A stretch of 64,000 nucleotides of DNA, taken from the NCBI GenBank assembly GCA_951802195.1, contig OX637623.1, positions 1,302,001 through 1,366,000 of the forward strand, read 5' to 3'. Positions 30,101 to 41,500 of this stretch are shown piece after piece (the first letter of the stretch is position 1; each line of letters begins with the position of its first letter). The position numbers and the translations under genes were made by a program. This DNA is from Tausonia pullulans (lineage: Eukaryota > Basidiomycota > Tremellomycetes > Cystofilobasidiales > Mrakiaceae). The notes below the pieces were generated by a model. It saw only the letters and a program-made list of their open reading frames with translations. It did no database searches and was not told the DNA's origin.

Positions 30101-31145
30101 CTGTGAAGCCGGCTTCGCGGCTCCCGAGCTCGCTCGGATGTACCTCGACCACGTCGTTCGGCACCACGGTTTTCAGACAGACATCACCTCGGATCGCGGA
30201 TCGACCTTCACCTCCGCTTTCTGGCGCTCCTTCCTCTCTCTCATCGGCACCGCCCCTCATTTCACTACCGCCTTCCACCCCGCGGCCAACGGCCAAACCG
30301 AGCGTGCTAACGCCGTCGTCGAGACCTTCCTTCGGATCTTCTGCAACCACCATCAAGACGACTGGGTCTCGCTCCTTCCCTCCTGCGAGTTCGCTCTCAA
30401 CAACTCGCTAGCGGTCGCCACCCAGCACACGCCTTTCTTCGCCAACCACGGGTTCCATCCTCTCTCGTCATCTGACCTCCTCGCCGCCTCTACCTCGCAC
30501 AATCCCGCCGCCGATGCCACAGTTGCCAAGCTTCGCGCTCTTCATACCGAGATCCGAGAACACATCCTCGCTGCCCAACGCTCTTACAAGACCTTCGCTG
30601 ATCAATCCCGTCGTCCTACCACCTTTCCAGGGGAAGACGGCAAGGATCCTCCCCCTCCGATCTTCAAGACCGGCGATCTCGTCTGGCTCAATCGTCGCAA
30701 CATTACCACCGATCGGCTCTCGCTCAAACTCGATGTCAAACACCTTGGCCCCTTCCGGATCCTCCGTGTACTCTCGGACGTCTCCTTCGAGCTCGACTTG
30801 CCTCCCACAGTCCCGGTCCATCCTGTTTTCCACGCCTCGCTCCTCTTGCCACACGCCCCCGGACACCCCGGTCAACACCAGCCTGCCGCACCTCCAGTCA
30901 ACGCCGCCGACCCAGAGCTGTACGTCGTCGAACGCATCATCAAGATGGACGTCCGCGACGGCAAGCACTTCTACCTCGTTCACTGGCAAGGCTATCGCGA
31001 CGAGGAGGACACATGGGAGCCGTACGATCACGTTGCTCATCTTCGCCTTCTCAAAGCCTTCCACCGCGCCCATCCCGATCTTCCCAAGCCATCGCGTCGC
31101 CCTGCTCGTCGCCCTCCTCGCCGTCCTCGTCGCCATAACACCTAG
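27154..31145 (+). pseudogene. Gypsy pol, copy 2
   Basis: Domains in order: aspartic protease (DSGATSNF), a Ser/Pro/Lys repeat linker (SSPKPS units, about 27730-27815), reverse transcriptase ([23 protein letters not shown]), RNase H ([11 protein letters not shown]), integrase zinc finger and core ([24 protein letters not shown]) and chromodomain (HWQGY). The stretch from 28458 is open to the end. About one or two breaks lie upstream. Confidence 0.88.
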
Positions 31146-31195
31146 GCCTCAGGTCATTCGCCCTCTCAGGAGTTCGGGCCTTAGCCGGGAGCTCC

Positions 31196-31597
31196 TGTCA
31201 GGATCTCGCGGACTCGCTACCTCGACCCTGCGCCAGGCCAACGCGGCGCCAATAGCCTTTCCCTTGCTTGATCAGCATTCCCGTTCCTTTATCCCTTTGT
31301 TGCCTCATCTGTCCCACACTCTTTGATTTCTAAACTTTCTCATCACTTCCTTATCCTCATCACTCCCTTGTTCTCACCACTCGTCCATAAAACGCTCATT
31401 TCATCGTAGATTTTGTTCTGCACTCTGACTATCATTTGGACCCGACAAACTTGCCCAAGACCCTTCAGCGAGCCCGTGTCACCTCCATCACTTCAGTTCT
31501 CTTTCCTCACCCGCCACCGCCCTCAGTACACTTCATCGCCAACGTCCCCCTCCTCGCCCAATCTTCTCTGCCATTGACCCTTGGGCCAATCTTAACA
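31196..31597 (+). repeat. Gypsy LTR, variant B (3' position)
   Basis: A 402-bp LTR, TGTCAGG to CTTAACA, with ACTCTGACT near 31423. The right flank CCTGG lies in a reversed Copia-2 relative. Confidence 0.88.
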
Positions 31598-32955
31598 CCT
31601 GGTCAGAGTGGAAGCACTTGGTGTGATCCCGAGCCGGGGAGGAGGGCGCATCAGGGGGGAGCACGGAGCCGTCGATAATGTTGAGGCCGTCGCCGACGGG
31701 GGCTGAGAGCAGGACTTCTTCACCGCGTGTGACGATGGCAGATTCACTGTCCGGAGCGAATTCGACGCGGAGGCCAGAGGCCTGGAGGCGCCGAATCGAA
31801 AGCAGATTAACGCCGAGGTCAGGGACGTCAATGGTATCCGTGAGGAGGAACGGGCCGCGGGCGGTGTCGATGGTAAGGTCTCCTCTCTCGGAAGATGGGA
31901 GGATGACGCTGCCACCGAGACGGACTCCAGGGCCGTAGCGGGGTCGGATGTGACGGAGAGTAGAGCGGTTATCAAACATGTGGTCGGTCGCACCAGAGTC
32001 AAGGACGAGGGCATCGCCGGCAATGGATGCGTGAAGCGCAGCCGCGTGGAAGGCATCGGCGAAAACGGTGGAGACGTCAATGGAGTCCGTCGGTGGGATG
32101 ATGGGAGCGCTGCCCGCCAACGACGAGAGCGGAGCCGCTGGCGGCCGTCGTACCAATGGGGACGATCTCCTTGCCCTCCTTGTGCAGCGCGGCGAGGACG
32201 AAGCAGTCCGACGAGATGTGGGTACTGTCAGGTCCGTGGAGGGAGCATTCGAGGCCGCCACGGCGTCCGGTCCTTGCCGGCCGAGAGGGCCGAGCGGGAG
32301 AGGCCCTGGACCGGTTGTGTTGCGCGCGCGCCCAGTCCTCGTGAAGCGCGGCCGAGATGTCGACGACAGACACTGTGTCTCCTCGCTCGCGGAGACGATG
32401 AGCGAGGGGTGAGCTGGCCGGGAGAGCGGCGAGGAGGAGGCTGGTGTGCATAAGCTCCTTGGTGAGCTCGCCGTCGCCCGGGAGAGAGCGGATGAAGTCG
32501 TCCCACGCGCCGTTGATGCGTTCGAGCCAGGGTCCGGGGTCAGTATTGACTGGAGCCGGGGTGTGCATGATGATGGAGAGGGCTGCGACTGTGTCCACAG
32601 ACCCCGGGTAGCCGTACGTGGCAGTGATCCAGGCCAGGACGGAGGCAGACGTGCGGAAGGCGAAGGGGTTGGCCTTGTTGGCTGCCAATGAGACGGAGGA
32701 GCTGAGAGACTGAAAGATGATCGCAAGCGCCTTATCATCGGCGTTCTCCCAGTCGCGAATGTCACGGAGGGTAGCGGCGGCCTCAACGTCGTCCGCGGCC
32801 GGGGCGGCGGGACGAGGGCGAGTGCCAGAGGCGTAACGCGCGACCTGGCCGATAATGAGGGCCGTACTGATGGCGTTGTGCCATGAGGTGTAGTTGGTTG
32901 TCCCCGTAAGAATGGGTACGGGGACCGAAGGCTTGGCAGAGGGCGGGTGGCTCAT
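31598..32955 (-). pseudogene. Copia-2 relative gag/protease
   Basis: Gag begins MSHPPSAKPSVPVPILTG, followed by the UBN2-like region, a His/Cys stretch and a protease (LDSGATDHMFDN). It carries about one break and is cut at the Gypsy LTR. Confidence 0.8.
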
Positions 32956-32959
32956 AACC

Positions 32960-33262
32960 CGAGAAGCTCGACCTATACGGAAGAGCAGAAGACCAGCTAA
33001 AGGTAGGACCGTTAGTCGGCCGGGGCGGACAAAAGGTACGGAAGAAAGGCTGGTAGAGGATCGAGGGCAACTCGAGGGAAAGGGAAAAGATATAAGGGAG
33101 ACGCGAGGAGACGCGAGGAGACGCGCGTTGGACTCGACCGAGGCGGAAATGGCATCAAGGACGCCGAACGCCGAACGGCCGAGTAAAGAAAAAAGAAAAA
33201 GGTACGAGATTTACGCAAGCAGGGGCTGGCTGGCTGCTCTTGCTCCCATGCTCCCCCTCTCG
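32960..33262 (-). repeat. LTR of the Copia-2 relative (about 303 bp)
   Basis: In the plus strand it runs CGAGAAGCTCG to CCCCTCTCG, again with CGAGA-type ends. It contains a short triple repeat GGAGACGCGA near 33100. The outer boundary at 33262 is set by the terminal motif only. Confidence 0.6.
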
Positions 33263-33302
33263 ATCGCTTCACACAATCCTCCAACCCATTCCACTGCCTC
33301 TC

Positions 33303-33667
33303 TGTCAGGATTCCCCGGATTTTACCACCTCGTGCCTGCACCTGGCCAACTCGGCGGCAGTGTAGCATCTCCCTTCTTGCTCGGAATACCCATTTCGTCA
33401 TCCTTTCTTGCGCCACATCTGTCCAATACACTCTTTGCTCCTTCATCCTTCTCATTCCCTGCATCAACCCTTCGTCCATAAAATGCTCAGTCTATCTTAG
33501 ACTTTTGTTCTGCGCTCTGATACTCACTTGGACTTTACAGATCTCCCCAAGACTTCGAGGCGAGCCCGTATCACTATCAGGACTTCAGTTTCACTCCTCA
33601 ACCCTCAATTGACGTCTCCTCCTCACCCATCCTTCTCAACCCTTGCTTGACCTTTGGGCCAATCCTC
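33303..33667 (+). repeat. Old solo Gypsy LTR
   Basis: Diverged copy of the Gypsy LTR: starts TGTCAGGATTCC, shares the TCCATAAAATGCTCA, GACTTCGAGGCGAGCC and TTTGGGCCAATCC blocks, and lacks a clear CTAACA end. Its divergence shows it predates the other insertions. It marks the right edge of the repeat cluster. Confidence 0.78.
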
Positions 33668-34744
33668 TTTGAAGCCGCTAGATTGGGAGCATGCGTGAGA
33701 GAGCCGACCCGCATGCCAATCAGGGCAGCTTACGAGGGTCAGACCTTTCTTTAAGCTGAAGGGCTGGTCATTCCTATTTTTATATGCTCAAAGAGCAGGG
33801 TAACCTCAGCTCAAGGCAGGTAGCATCTACTGAACCTGAGAACTGGCAGAAAAGATCCGGTGACAGAGCATGCTAGGACGCAAGATGCCTAGTTACGAGC
33901 CACGATCCGTCGCTTTCACCTCAAAATGAGGGAGCGTTCGGGATGGCAAGAACTAGATATTTAGATTTGGGGCAAGTCAGGTCCGCCTGAAATGGAGGAC
34001 AGAAGTAGTTGAGAAGTAATGGACAAACGGACAGGACAGGATGACGAGCTCACAACCCGAAGCAATGGAGCTTTCTCAAGCAGCCGGCAGCAGTGCTGAT
34101 GCATTCAACTCTTACCCATATTGCGGGAGAGTAGATCAGGGAAATATAGCCATCGCATGAGACTCATTGAGAAGGAGACCAGGGTGAAGACTGGGTGAAC
34201 AAAGAAGGTGAAACGCCCCCGCCTGGTCCTAAGCAAAGTGGCCCAAGCATTATGTTGGAGAGCGAGTATCAAGATGGAGGGAACTAACTTCAATGACTAG
34301 TTGCCATAATGAAAGCAAGGCGGAGAGATTGAGGGCATGGGTGAAAGGGCATGGGACAACGTCACCAAGAGCGCGAGGGAGGGGAGGATGGATGGGGCAG
34401 AGAGCTCCGCTGAGGCAGTGAACGCTACGGCTGATCCAGCCAAGAGCTTGCTGAGTGTTAAGTGGAGCACAAATGGGTAGTCAAGATGGGGGCCAAGTCA
34501 TCCAAGGGCCGGGAAAGCGAACAAAGACAAGGAACTTGGGCTTTAACGGGTCTGAAGGGCCAGGAAGAGAGAGAGAAAGCACTCGCGTCTCTCGCTCTTG
34601 TTGACCGACGACCATCACCCGTCAAACAAGACGACAACAACGCCTCTCCCTCAAGACCGGAGCCGTCCATCCTCATCTCTCCTCTTCATTCACCTGTTTT
34701 TTACATTCCTCCTCTTCAACCCCGTCCCTACCTTCATCGCGTCT
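33668..34744. other. Intergenic region between the repeat cluster and the kinase gene
   Basis: I see no convincing coding frame or repeat. The last about 300 bases presumably hold the promoter and 5' leader of the kinase gene, with pyrimidine-rich stretches near 34650-34740. Confidence 0.6.
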
Positions 34745-37700
34745 ATGGCGGAACATCGACCTCGCGCTCACTCGCCGCCCCGACCCAAGAAGAAGGAGCG
34801 GCCGCCCCCGACACCTCCCGCCCTCATCCGCGACCACACACGAGGGATCGAATTCCAGCGACTGGGATTCCTTGGAGAGGTCCGTCATGCTCCATTTACA
34901 GCGTCATATGACATTCAGGTCATGGCCGTCAACTGAGCCGTACGCGTCTTGGCGATGCTCGCGTGCAGGGTGGGTTTGCTCGCGTCTACGAGGCTCGTGA
35001 CGAGACTGGCCGTCACCTTGCCCTGAAGTGCGTCGCAAAGAAGTCTATCCAGACAAAGAAAGCGAAGACAAAGGTGCGCTTGATCTCCTCGCCTGATCGA
35101 AAGTCTCCCTACTCTTCCCGTTCCCAGCTGCTTGCTGACAGCCCTTCCGGAGGGCTCAGCTCTATGCCGAGATTAAGCTCCAGCAGGCCCTGGATCACCC
35201 CAACATCGTTGGCTTCAAGGATGTTATTGAAGACGAAGACAACATCTATATGAGCCTCGAGCTCTGCGAAAGCGGCGTGAGTGTTGTTCCTGTTGTCATT
35301 TCGTTCGTCCATCGTCGTGTTGGTCTCTTGAGAGCATCAGGAGACCCTTTACAATTGCAAAGTCTGCTCAGGGAATTAGTCCCACGACGCTCTCCCTCTT
35401 TGTGGGTCGCGACCGACCGACGCGAATGGACTGCTCGGGTAATGTTGTCGGCCGGTGCACGTGGGGGAGAGGGGAGCGGTCCAAGCTAAAGAGGCGCGAC
35501 TAACGCTCGCCTTGCTCTCGTTTTCCCTGATAAAAGAGCGTCATGGACATTCTTCGGAGACGGAAGGGATTCACAGAGCCTGAGGTTAGGCTCTGGATGG
35601 TCCAGCTCGTTGGAGCGTGCATGTACATGCACGGAGAGAATGTCATCCACCGAGACCTCAAGCTAGGAAACATCTTCCTTGACGGCCGCCTGGACCTCAA
35701 GATCGGTGACTTTGGACTGGCAGCGCTCATAGAAAAGGAAGGTGATCGCAAAAAGTACTTCTGCCTTTCCTCAACCGAGATTGATCCAGTCTCAATATCT
35801 GACACCTTTGTCCTCGCTTCTCCCACCAGGACCATTTGTGGAACCCCAAACTACATCGCTCCGGAGGTCCTCTTCGACACTGCGAACGGACACAGCTTCG
35901 AGGTCGACATTTGGTCCATTGGAGTCATTCTGTGAGTTCCGTCTTGCTGCTGGATTCGCTCATTCAAGTTATTTCTGACGCGCCGACCCTTTCAGTTACA
36001 CCCTCATTATCGGCAAGCCACCGTTCCAGACGAAGGAGGTCAAGGCGATCTATCAGTGAGGCTTCGTATCACAGCACCATATTTTTTGAACGGTTCTTAT
36101 GCGATCCTCTCTTCTTCGAAAGACGCATCAAGGACAACCAATACGAGTTCCCCGATGACAAGCCAATTTCGGATGAAGCCCGTGAGCTCATCACCGGCAT
36201 TCTCACCGTCGACCCACGTACGTTCTTTGGTCTTTTGTCTTCACCCTCACTTGAGAAGGCGGATCAAACTAACCTGGCTTCTCGTCTGCATCAGGGCAAC
36301 GCCCTACCCTTCAAACCGTCCTCGACCACCCATTCTTTCGTGCGGGTCCGTTCCCCTCCTCTCTGCCCGTCTCCATTTCCGACTGCGCCCCAGACTTTCA
36401 GCACCTCTCGCCTTCCCAATCGGCGCACAATTTCGCTCGGGCAAGAGCGCGCGCGACTCAGTCTCGGCCGGTCACGAATAGCAGGGTCAGGGTCAGCTTG
36501 GGGCCGAGTGTAGCCCAGCAAGAGAAGGAGTTCCAGCGGGCAGTTCAGCCCGGGAGCCCTATTTCGAGTCTCATCAGCTCGGCCAAACAACCACTCCTCG
36601 TTTCGCACGACTCCAAGCCCTCCCTCCTGCGGAAACTCAACTCGACACGCGCCCAGCCGACCGATCTGGTGCGTCGCGAGCGCGACAGGATACATGCATC
36701 TCCCATGCCTGCTGTCGGCGAGGAGGCTGCCGGGGAGGGAGAGGAGACAGGCACCAATGCTGAAGCGGAGGCACGCGCTCGCGAGGAGCTCGCTGAGCAA
36801 AAGGCGCGGATCGTCGCAGAGATGGCGGGAGGGTCGACGCTGGCAGTGGAGCCGAAGGAAGGATCTCAACGCCAGGAGCAACCGCCAGGGGCTGCACTAC
36901 ACGGGCGGCCGAGGCCATTGGCACGGGTGGAGAATACGTCTAGACCGGCGGGGGGCTCGGGCGTGTCATCCTCCCGACAAGGTCTGAAGCCTCCGCAAGA
37001 TGTGGAGAAGCTGATGGGTCTTCCGGCGACCCGCCATTTGACTGGAAAGGAGCGTGCAACCCTGCCTGCAGAGACTCGTTCCACTGCTCATGAGGTCTCG
37101 ATGAGGCCAGCGGGAATGTTCGATGCCTTTTCTCAGAACCTAGCCGAGGCACTCGAAGCGTGGGACGCTGGACGTTTGTTCCCCCAGCATGGTTCGTTTT
37201 TTTCCCTCCAGTGCGCAATCATCAATGAGGACACTAAATCAAGTTCATCTATGCAGCAGGCCCGCCAAGTCACCCTCCCCCGCCGGAGGTTTTCATTGTC
37301 TCGTGGCTCGACTACTGCAACAAGTACGGCATGGGCTACATCCTCAGCAATGGCTCATCCGGTGTTCACTTCAATGATAGCACGTCGATTGTGCTTGCGC
37401 CAAACCGAGAGTACGCTTGACAGTTATCCTACTCAATGCGGGCCATTCTTAGAAACTGACCCGCTTCTTGGCTGCTCCTTCAGGAACTTCAACTACATCG
37501 CATCTGGCTCGCAGCGCGGTGTCGTCTCGAGACGAAACTACACGCTTTCGGCCTGCCCCGAGGATCTACGGTCCAAGGTTTACCTACTTAAGCATTTTGA
37601 GGGCTTCATGCAAGAGCGGCTCACGTCGCAAAGGCCGTACTGCTTCGTTGACGAGGGACGCACTCGCAGCCTCGATTTCGTCCAGAAATACCTCCGCATG

Positions 37701-38076
37701 AAACATGTCATTGTCTTCAAGCTTTCGAACGACCTTCTCCAGGTGAGTATCCACCAGCGCGAGGTATAATATCCAAGTCAAACTTGCTGATTGACGTTCA
37801 TCTTCCGTCCAGTTCAACTTCTACGATCACGTCAAGCTCGTCCTCTCCTCCAAAGGTCAAGTAGTCTCCCTCATCACGAACGATTCTGTCCAGACCTGGT
37901 CTCTCGCCTACCTTCTTTCCAATCCACCTGCGCCCGAACACGACCCTAAGTTCTATTCGAGCATCATCAAAAAGTTGCGGTACCTCAATGTCCGTCACGA
38001 TTATCCCACGTCTGCTAGATCAATGTCGGATCGAATACTGACTGTTTTGGGCTCCACGAGCTCAGGTCCTACTTAA
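34745..38076 (+). CDS. Polo-like serine/threonine kinase (PLK1/Cdc5 family)
   Basis: A mitotic kinase that in this family controls mitotic entry, spindle poles, cohesin removal and cytokinesis. Eleven exons: 34745-34879, 34969-35073, 35160-35276, 35537-35754, 35830-35931, 35996-36055, 36123-36217, 36295-37191, 37257-37410, 37484-37742, 37813-38076; they sum to 2406 bases (801 aa) with all phases closing. Visible features: glycine loop [12 protein letters not shown] across the first intron, ALKCV lysine near residue 64, HRDLKLGN near 156, DFG near 176, activation-loop Thr in [14 protein letters not shown], kinase end [18 protein letters not shown] low-complexity linker (about 300-570) leads to two polo boxes: PB1 from [14 protein letters not shown] with FNDST near 580, PB2 from [12 protein letters not shown] near 715. 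The linker is long compared with animal PLK1 (about 600 aa). The start is chosen at MAEHRPRAH; an in-frame upstream ATG exists but looks like leader. Confidence 0.95.
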
Positions 38077-38589
38077 CACCATCCGCTCCTCATCAGAATC
38101 CAAGGCCCAGCCCATGCAACAACCTTTCCTTCCCTCCGCCCAGCGCTCACCCTTGAGAGAGTGAGCCGCTAGGTCTTCTCATCGAGGAGCACGCGACTTC
38201 CTAGCTCGCCTCGCCTTCTCGTTCTCTCTCACAGTACTTCACTTCATTGTAGATCAGATCCCTTGCACAGCCTTCCGGATAGCATAGTACTCCTTTTAGC
38301 CTTTGTCAGAATCACATTTCTCCTGTTTTCAAGCGACCATTTCATTGCAAGTTATCAGCGTCTCTGCTCTCAGAGCCGCCATACCTTTAGCCGCCCTGAC
38401 GACTCTCCCCCGATGATGTACGACACCGCCGAGGTTGGGCTGATCACGAAGGCGAGCGCTGTCACGCTCGACTCGGTCGCGCGAACAGTTCGCGCCCTTC
38501 TCTGCGTGGATGCGTGCACCTCCGTATAGGTCGGAGGAGGCCCTGGCTCAACTCTACCGCGTTCATGGTAATCGCATCAGTCAGTTCCT
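38077..38589. other. Intergenic region between convergent genes
   Basis: The 513 bp hold the 3' ends of the kinase gene (plus) and VPS15 (minus). I see no gene in it. Confidence 0.7.
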
Positions 38590-41500
38590 CTATGAGCGGA
38601 GTGAGGGATTGCAGAAGGCGACAAACCTGCGCTTGACATCAGCACCTCCGAGGGTGCAGGCGACGAAGCTGCTTTTTGAGAATTCCGTGAGGTCAAGCCG
38701 TCGAATCATGCGCTCGTGGCCTCCCGTGAAAATCTCCGTATGGTTGAAACCCGAGACCGCCAGGGTAAGGGCTACACATGAAATCCGAACTCGGGGCTCG
38801 ATCTCTGAAGAGCTTTCGGGAGAGGCTTCTGAGACGGCAGCGAAAGTGACGCCGGGGGTGGTGTGGTTGCTTTCCGCCCTCGAGACCTCGAAGGTTGAGA
38901 TGAGATCTGCGATGGCCTTGGCGGGGTCTGGTGGTTCCTCGGTCGACGCAGAGCTTACGTTGATGGCGTTGAGTGGTGATTCTAGAGGTTGACTAGTCGG
39001 TGATGACAGCGAGACGACCTTGTAGGACTCCATGAGCTCTCCTGTCTCAATGTTGAAGCTTTGCAGGTGCGTTTCGGGACTCGATGACCCCCCTGCAACG
39101 ATAACCCATGTCTTCTGCAGCGGATGCCGAACGCAGAGCATCGTGCCCATTGGGTCGTGAGAGGGGGCCGCCGCCGTATCCACCTTCCAACTTCGGAGGA
39201 GGACGCCAAAGCGGAGGTCCCAGAGCGTGAGCCAGCCGCTGGAGGTACCGACGACAGCCCAGATCCGCTGTTCTCCTAGAGCGAGCGTCACCGGCGAGCC
39301 GAGATGTAGAGGAAAGTCGATAGTTTCGGTGACGAGCATCGAGTAGAGATCGACCACGATGAGAGAGGCCTCAGTGATGCAAATCAATTCGTTTGAAAGG
39401 TCTGTGATGCATGTCTCGTTAGGACATGGGAAAGAGAAAAGGAGTAGGAGATGCAAGCGCTTTGCCTCAGACTTACCATTTGCGAAGTGGGACATCGCCT
39501 TGATTCGATCTCCTTGTCGTTCGAGTTGGAGAAAGCGGACAATTTGGAGGTCTCGATACTTCGGTGCCGAGCTTCCAACATGGACATGAACCCGTATGAC
39601 CGTCAGGGTGCCGTCCATGCCGCCGACGGCGAAGCAGTGCAGCCCCTCGAGCATGCAGAGACTCGAGAGCTCTGCGCCGATGTGGTGCTTAAGCCTTGGT
39701 TTAGAGGTGATGCTCCGTTCAAGTCTAGAGGTATCCCAGACTTGGAGGTGCCCATCGGAGGAGGCGGTGATGAAAAAGAGATTGTCGGCTGAGACAAGAA
39801 TGTGGGCGACAGGCGTTGAGTGCCCCGAGAGGTGAGAGATAAGCGTCGTCTCGGGGACTATCGGGGTCGAGGTGCTGCCTGCTGATCGGGACGGCCCTGA
39901 GCTGATGGATCGTAGAGCGCTCTTCCGACGGCCGGACGAGATCCGAGGACCAAACTCGATAAGTGGATCCCGGAAGCTCTCGAGATACACAGACTCAAGT
40001 AGTGCGCGTATGCTCGGATCCCCGAAGTCGTATCCGACGACCGTCTCGACGGGACCTTCAGTTAGAGGAATTATGCCAGTCACCGTCGAGTGCTGCTTGA
40101 CGACCGAGGGGCGAGGGACTGGGGTGGACCGTCCGGACTGAGGTTCGACCTCGTCATCTCCGTCGCGCATGCTGGCCGTTGACTCGAGGTGGCCAACGGC
40201 GTTCGTATCGACGGCGCTGACCGATGGAGTCGATTTGACGTTGGACTGGAAGGCGGTAGAAATGGGCGAGCGAAGGCGAGACAAAGGGCTTCCATGCGAC
40301 AGGATCGAATCGGATGGGCTCCTAGCAACTTCGTGGAGGTGGCTGGGGGTTGGTCGTATTACTGGCATCGGAGAGGACTGAGGAGCAGTATGGGGGGCCG
40401 AGGAAGCTATTGAAGGCGGGGCTGAAGGTGTGTATGTGGATTGCTTGGAAGAGAGGTGCCGGCGAAGGTGCTGCAGTTGGGCGGATGGGTCTTCGCCAAC
40501 GGCTCGAGAGCCGGTACGACTCTTGGTGCGCCGGAACTGTTGAGCGTCAGAAGGGCGAGGATTAATGAAGACGGTCTGAGGCGTTACTGATAGGCGCATG
40601 AGGGAGAGCTCTTGAAGTGTTGGCTCAGGAAAGCGGCGGTCGACATCGTCCTGATCTTGGGCTGGCCTCCGAGTACTATGCTCCGAGATGGGGTTAGGGG
40701 AGAGCCTGAAATAGAGGAAAAACGGTCCTCACGCACCTTTTGATGCTTTGAGATAGTCTGAGAATATGTGGCTTTAACATAAGAAGCTTTGATTGGTCTG
40801 TCGTCGGGTATCTGCCAAGAATGGCTCGATCCCTAAGGACAAGTGAGAGGTGAGAGTTAGCGCCCGGTTCAAGGAATAGTCAAAGGAAGGGATGGCTCAC
40901 TCCTCAGACCACGGGATGGCAGTTTCTCTTCCATTTTTGCTGTGGAACGAGGAGCCGGCCTTCTGGAGCGGAGGGCGAGCAGACCAGAACGACGAGGGCT
41001 CTGCCCTTGCTGCCCATGCGACGAAGGCATCAAACATGGTCCGAGACAACTGTTGGGAGAGCAAGCACGCGTGCGAAGTGAGTGAGACAGTGCGAGGAGC
41101 AAGCATGGCAACAGCTTGCGCGAACCGGAGGCGAGAGGGCACTGAGGATCGAAGAGTCCGAAATGACCTCGATCTCGGTCTCCAACAGTCTCCGGAGTTT
41201 CGGATAGAGGAGACACCACAGATCTGCCTTGGAAAGGCGTCGGGAAGCGGACGCAATAAAGCCCGCCGCGCCTTGAACAAAAAGGCGCAACTGCGATTCA
41301 GCTATGTTCACAAATGGGAAGGATTGATCTTCTTTACATACCTTGCCGAATCCAAACGTCTGGGTGCACAAGCAGGCCCAATGTGGAGTCAAGGAGTTCC
41401 CAAAGTCTTGATCCGCTGAAGAGATCCAACTCGGCGAGACTCCGAAGAGATCCGAGGACCCGAGCAGAGACAGCCTCCTCAGGATCTGGTGAACGCAGCG

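Larger units (their letters stand above)
25565..31597 (+). mobile_element. Gypsy chromovirus copy 2, near full length, with unlike LTRs at its two ends
   Basis: Parts: LTR variant A (25565-25924), gag from 25994, pol to 31145 (protease LLDSGATSNF, reverse transcriptase YLDDILIF, RNase H, integrase, chromodomain), and LTR variant B (31196-31597). The two LTRs belong to different subtypes and the outer flanks do not form a target duplication, so the element is a recombination product rather than a single insertion. It carries a small number of breaks (about two or three) and is broken. The pol end closely matches the copy at 1-1153. Confidence 0.9.
31598..33262 (-). mobile_element. Copia-2 relative, reversed, 5' part only (LTR, gag, protease)
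   Basis: In its own direction: LTR at 33262-32960 with CGAGAG/TCTCG ends, candidate initiator-Met priming site at 32960-32949, gag from 32955, then protease, then cut near the integrase by the Gypsy LTR. Its Gag includes a region missing in the copies at 7294, 15123 and 17900, with a Cys-rich GLECSLHG stretch. The LTR has the block of about 90 bp only once. It is diverged from the other Copia-2 copies (older or a sister subfamily) and broken. Confidence 0.83.

Noticed and set aside
33670-34744. Further old repeats left of the kinase gene
   Set aside because: I could not align this stretch with any LTR or coding part in the window.
38590-40599. A separate WD40 gene
   Set aside because: It lies downstream of the VPS15 kinase and HEAT parts on the same strand, with no separate start, and matches the VPS15 domain order.
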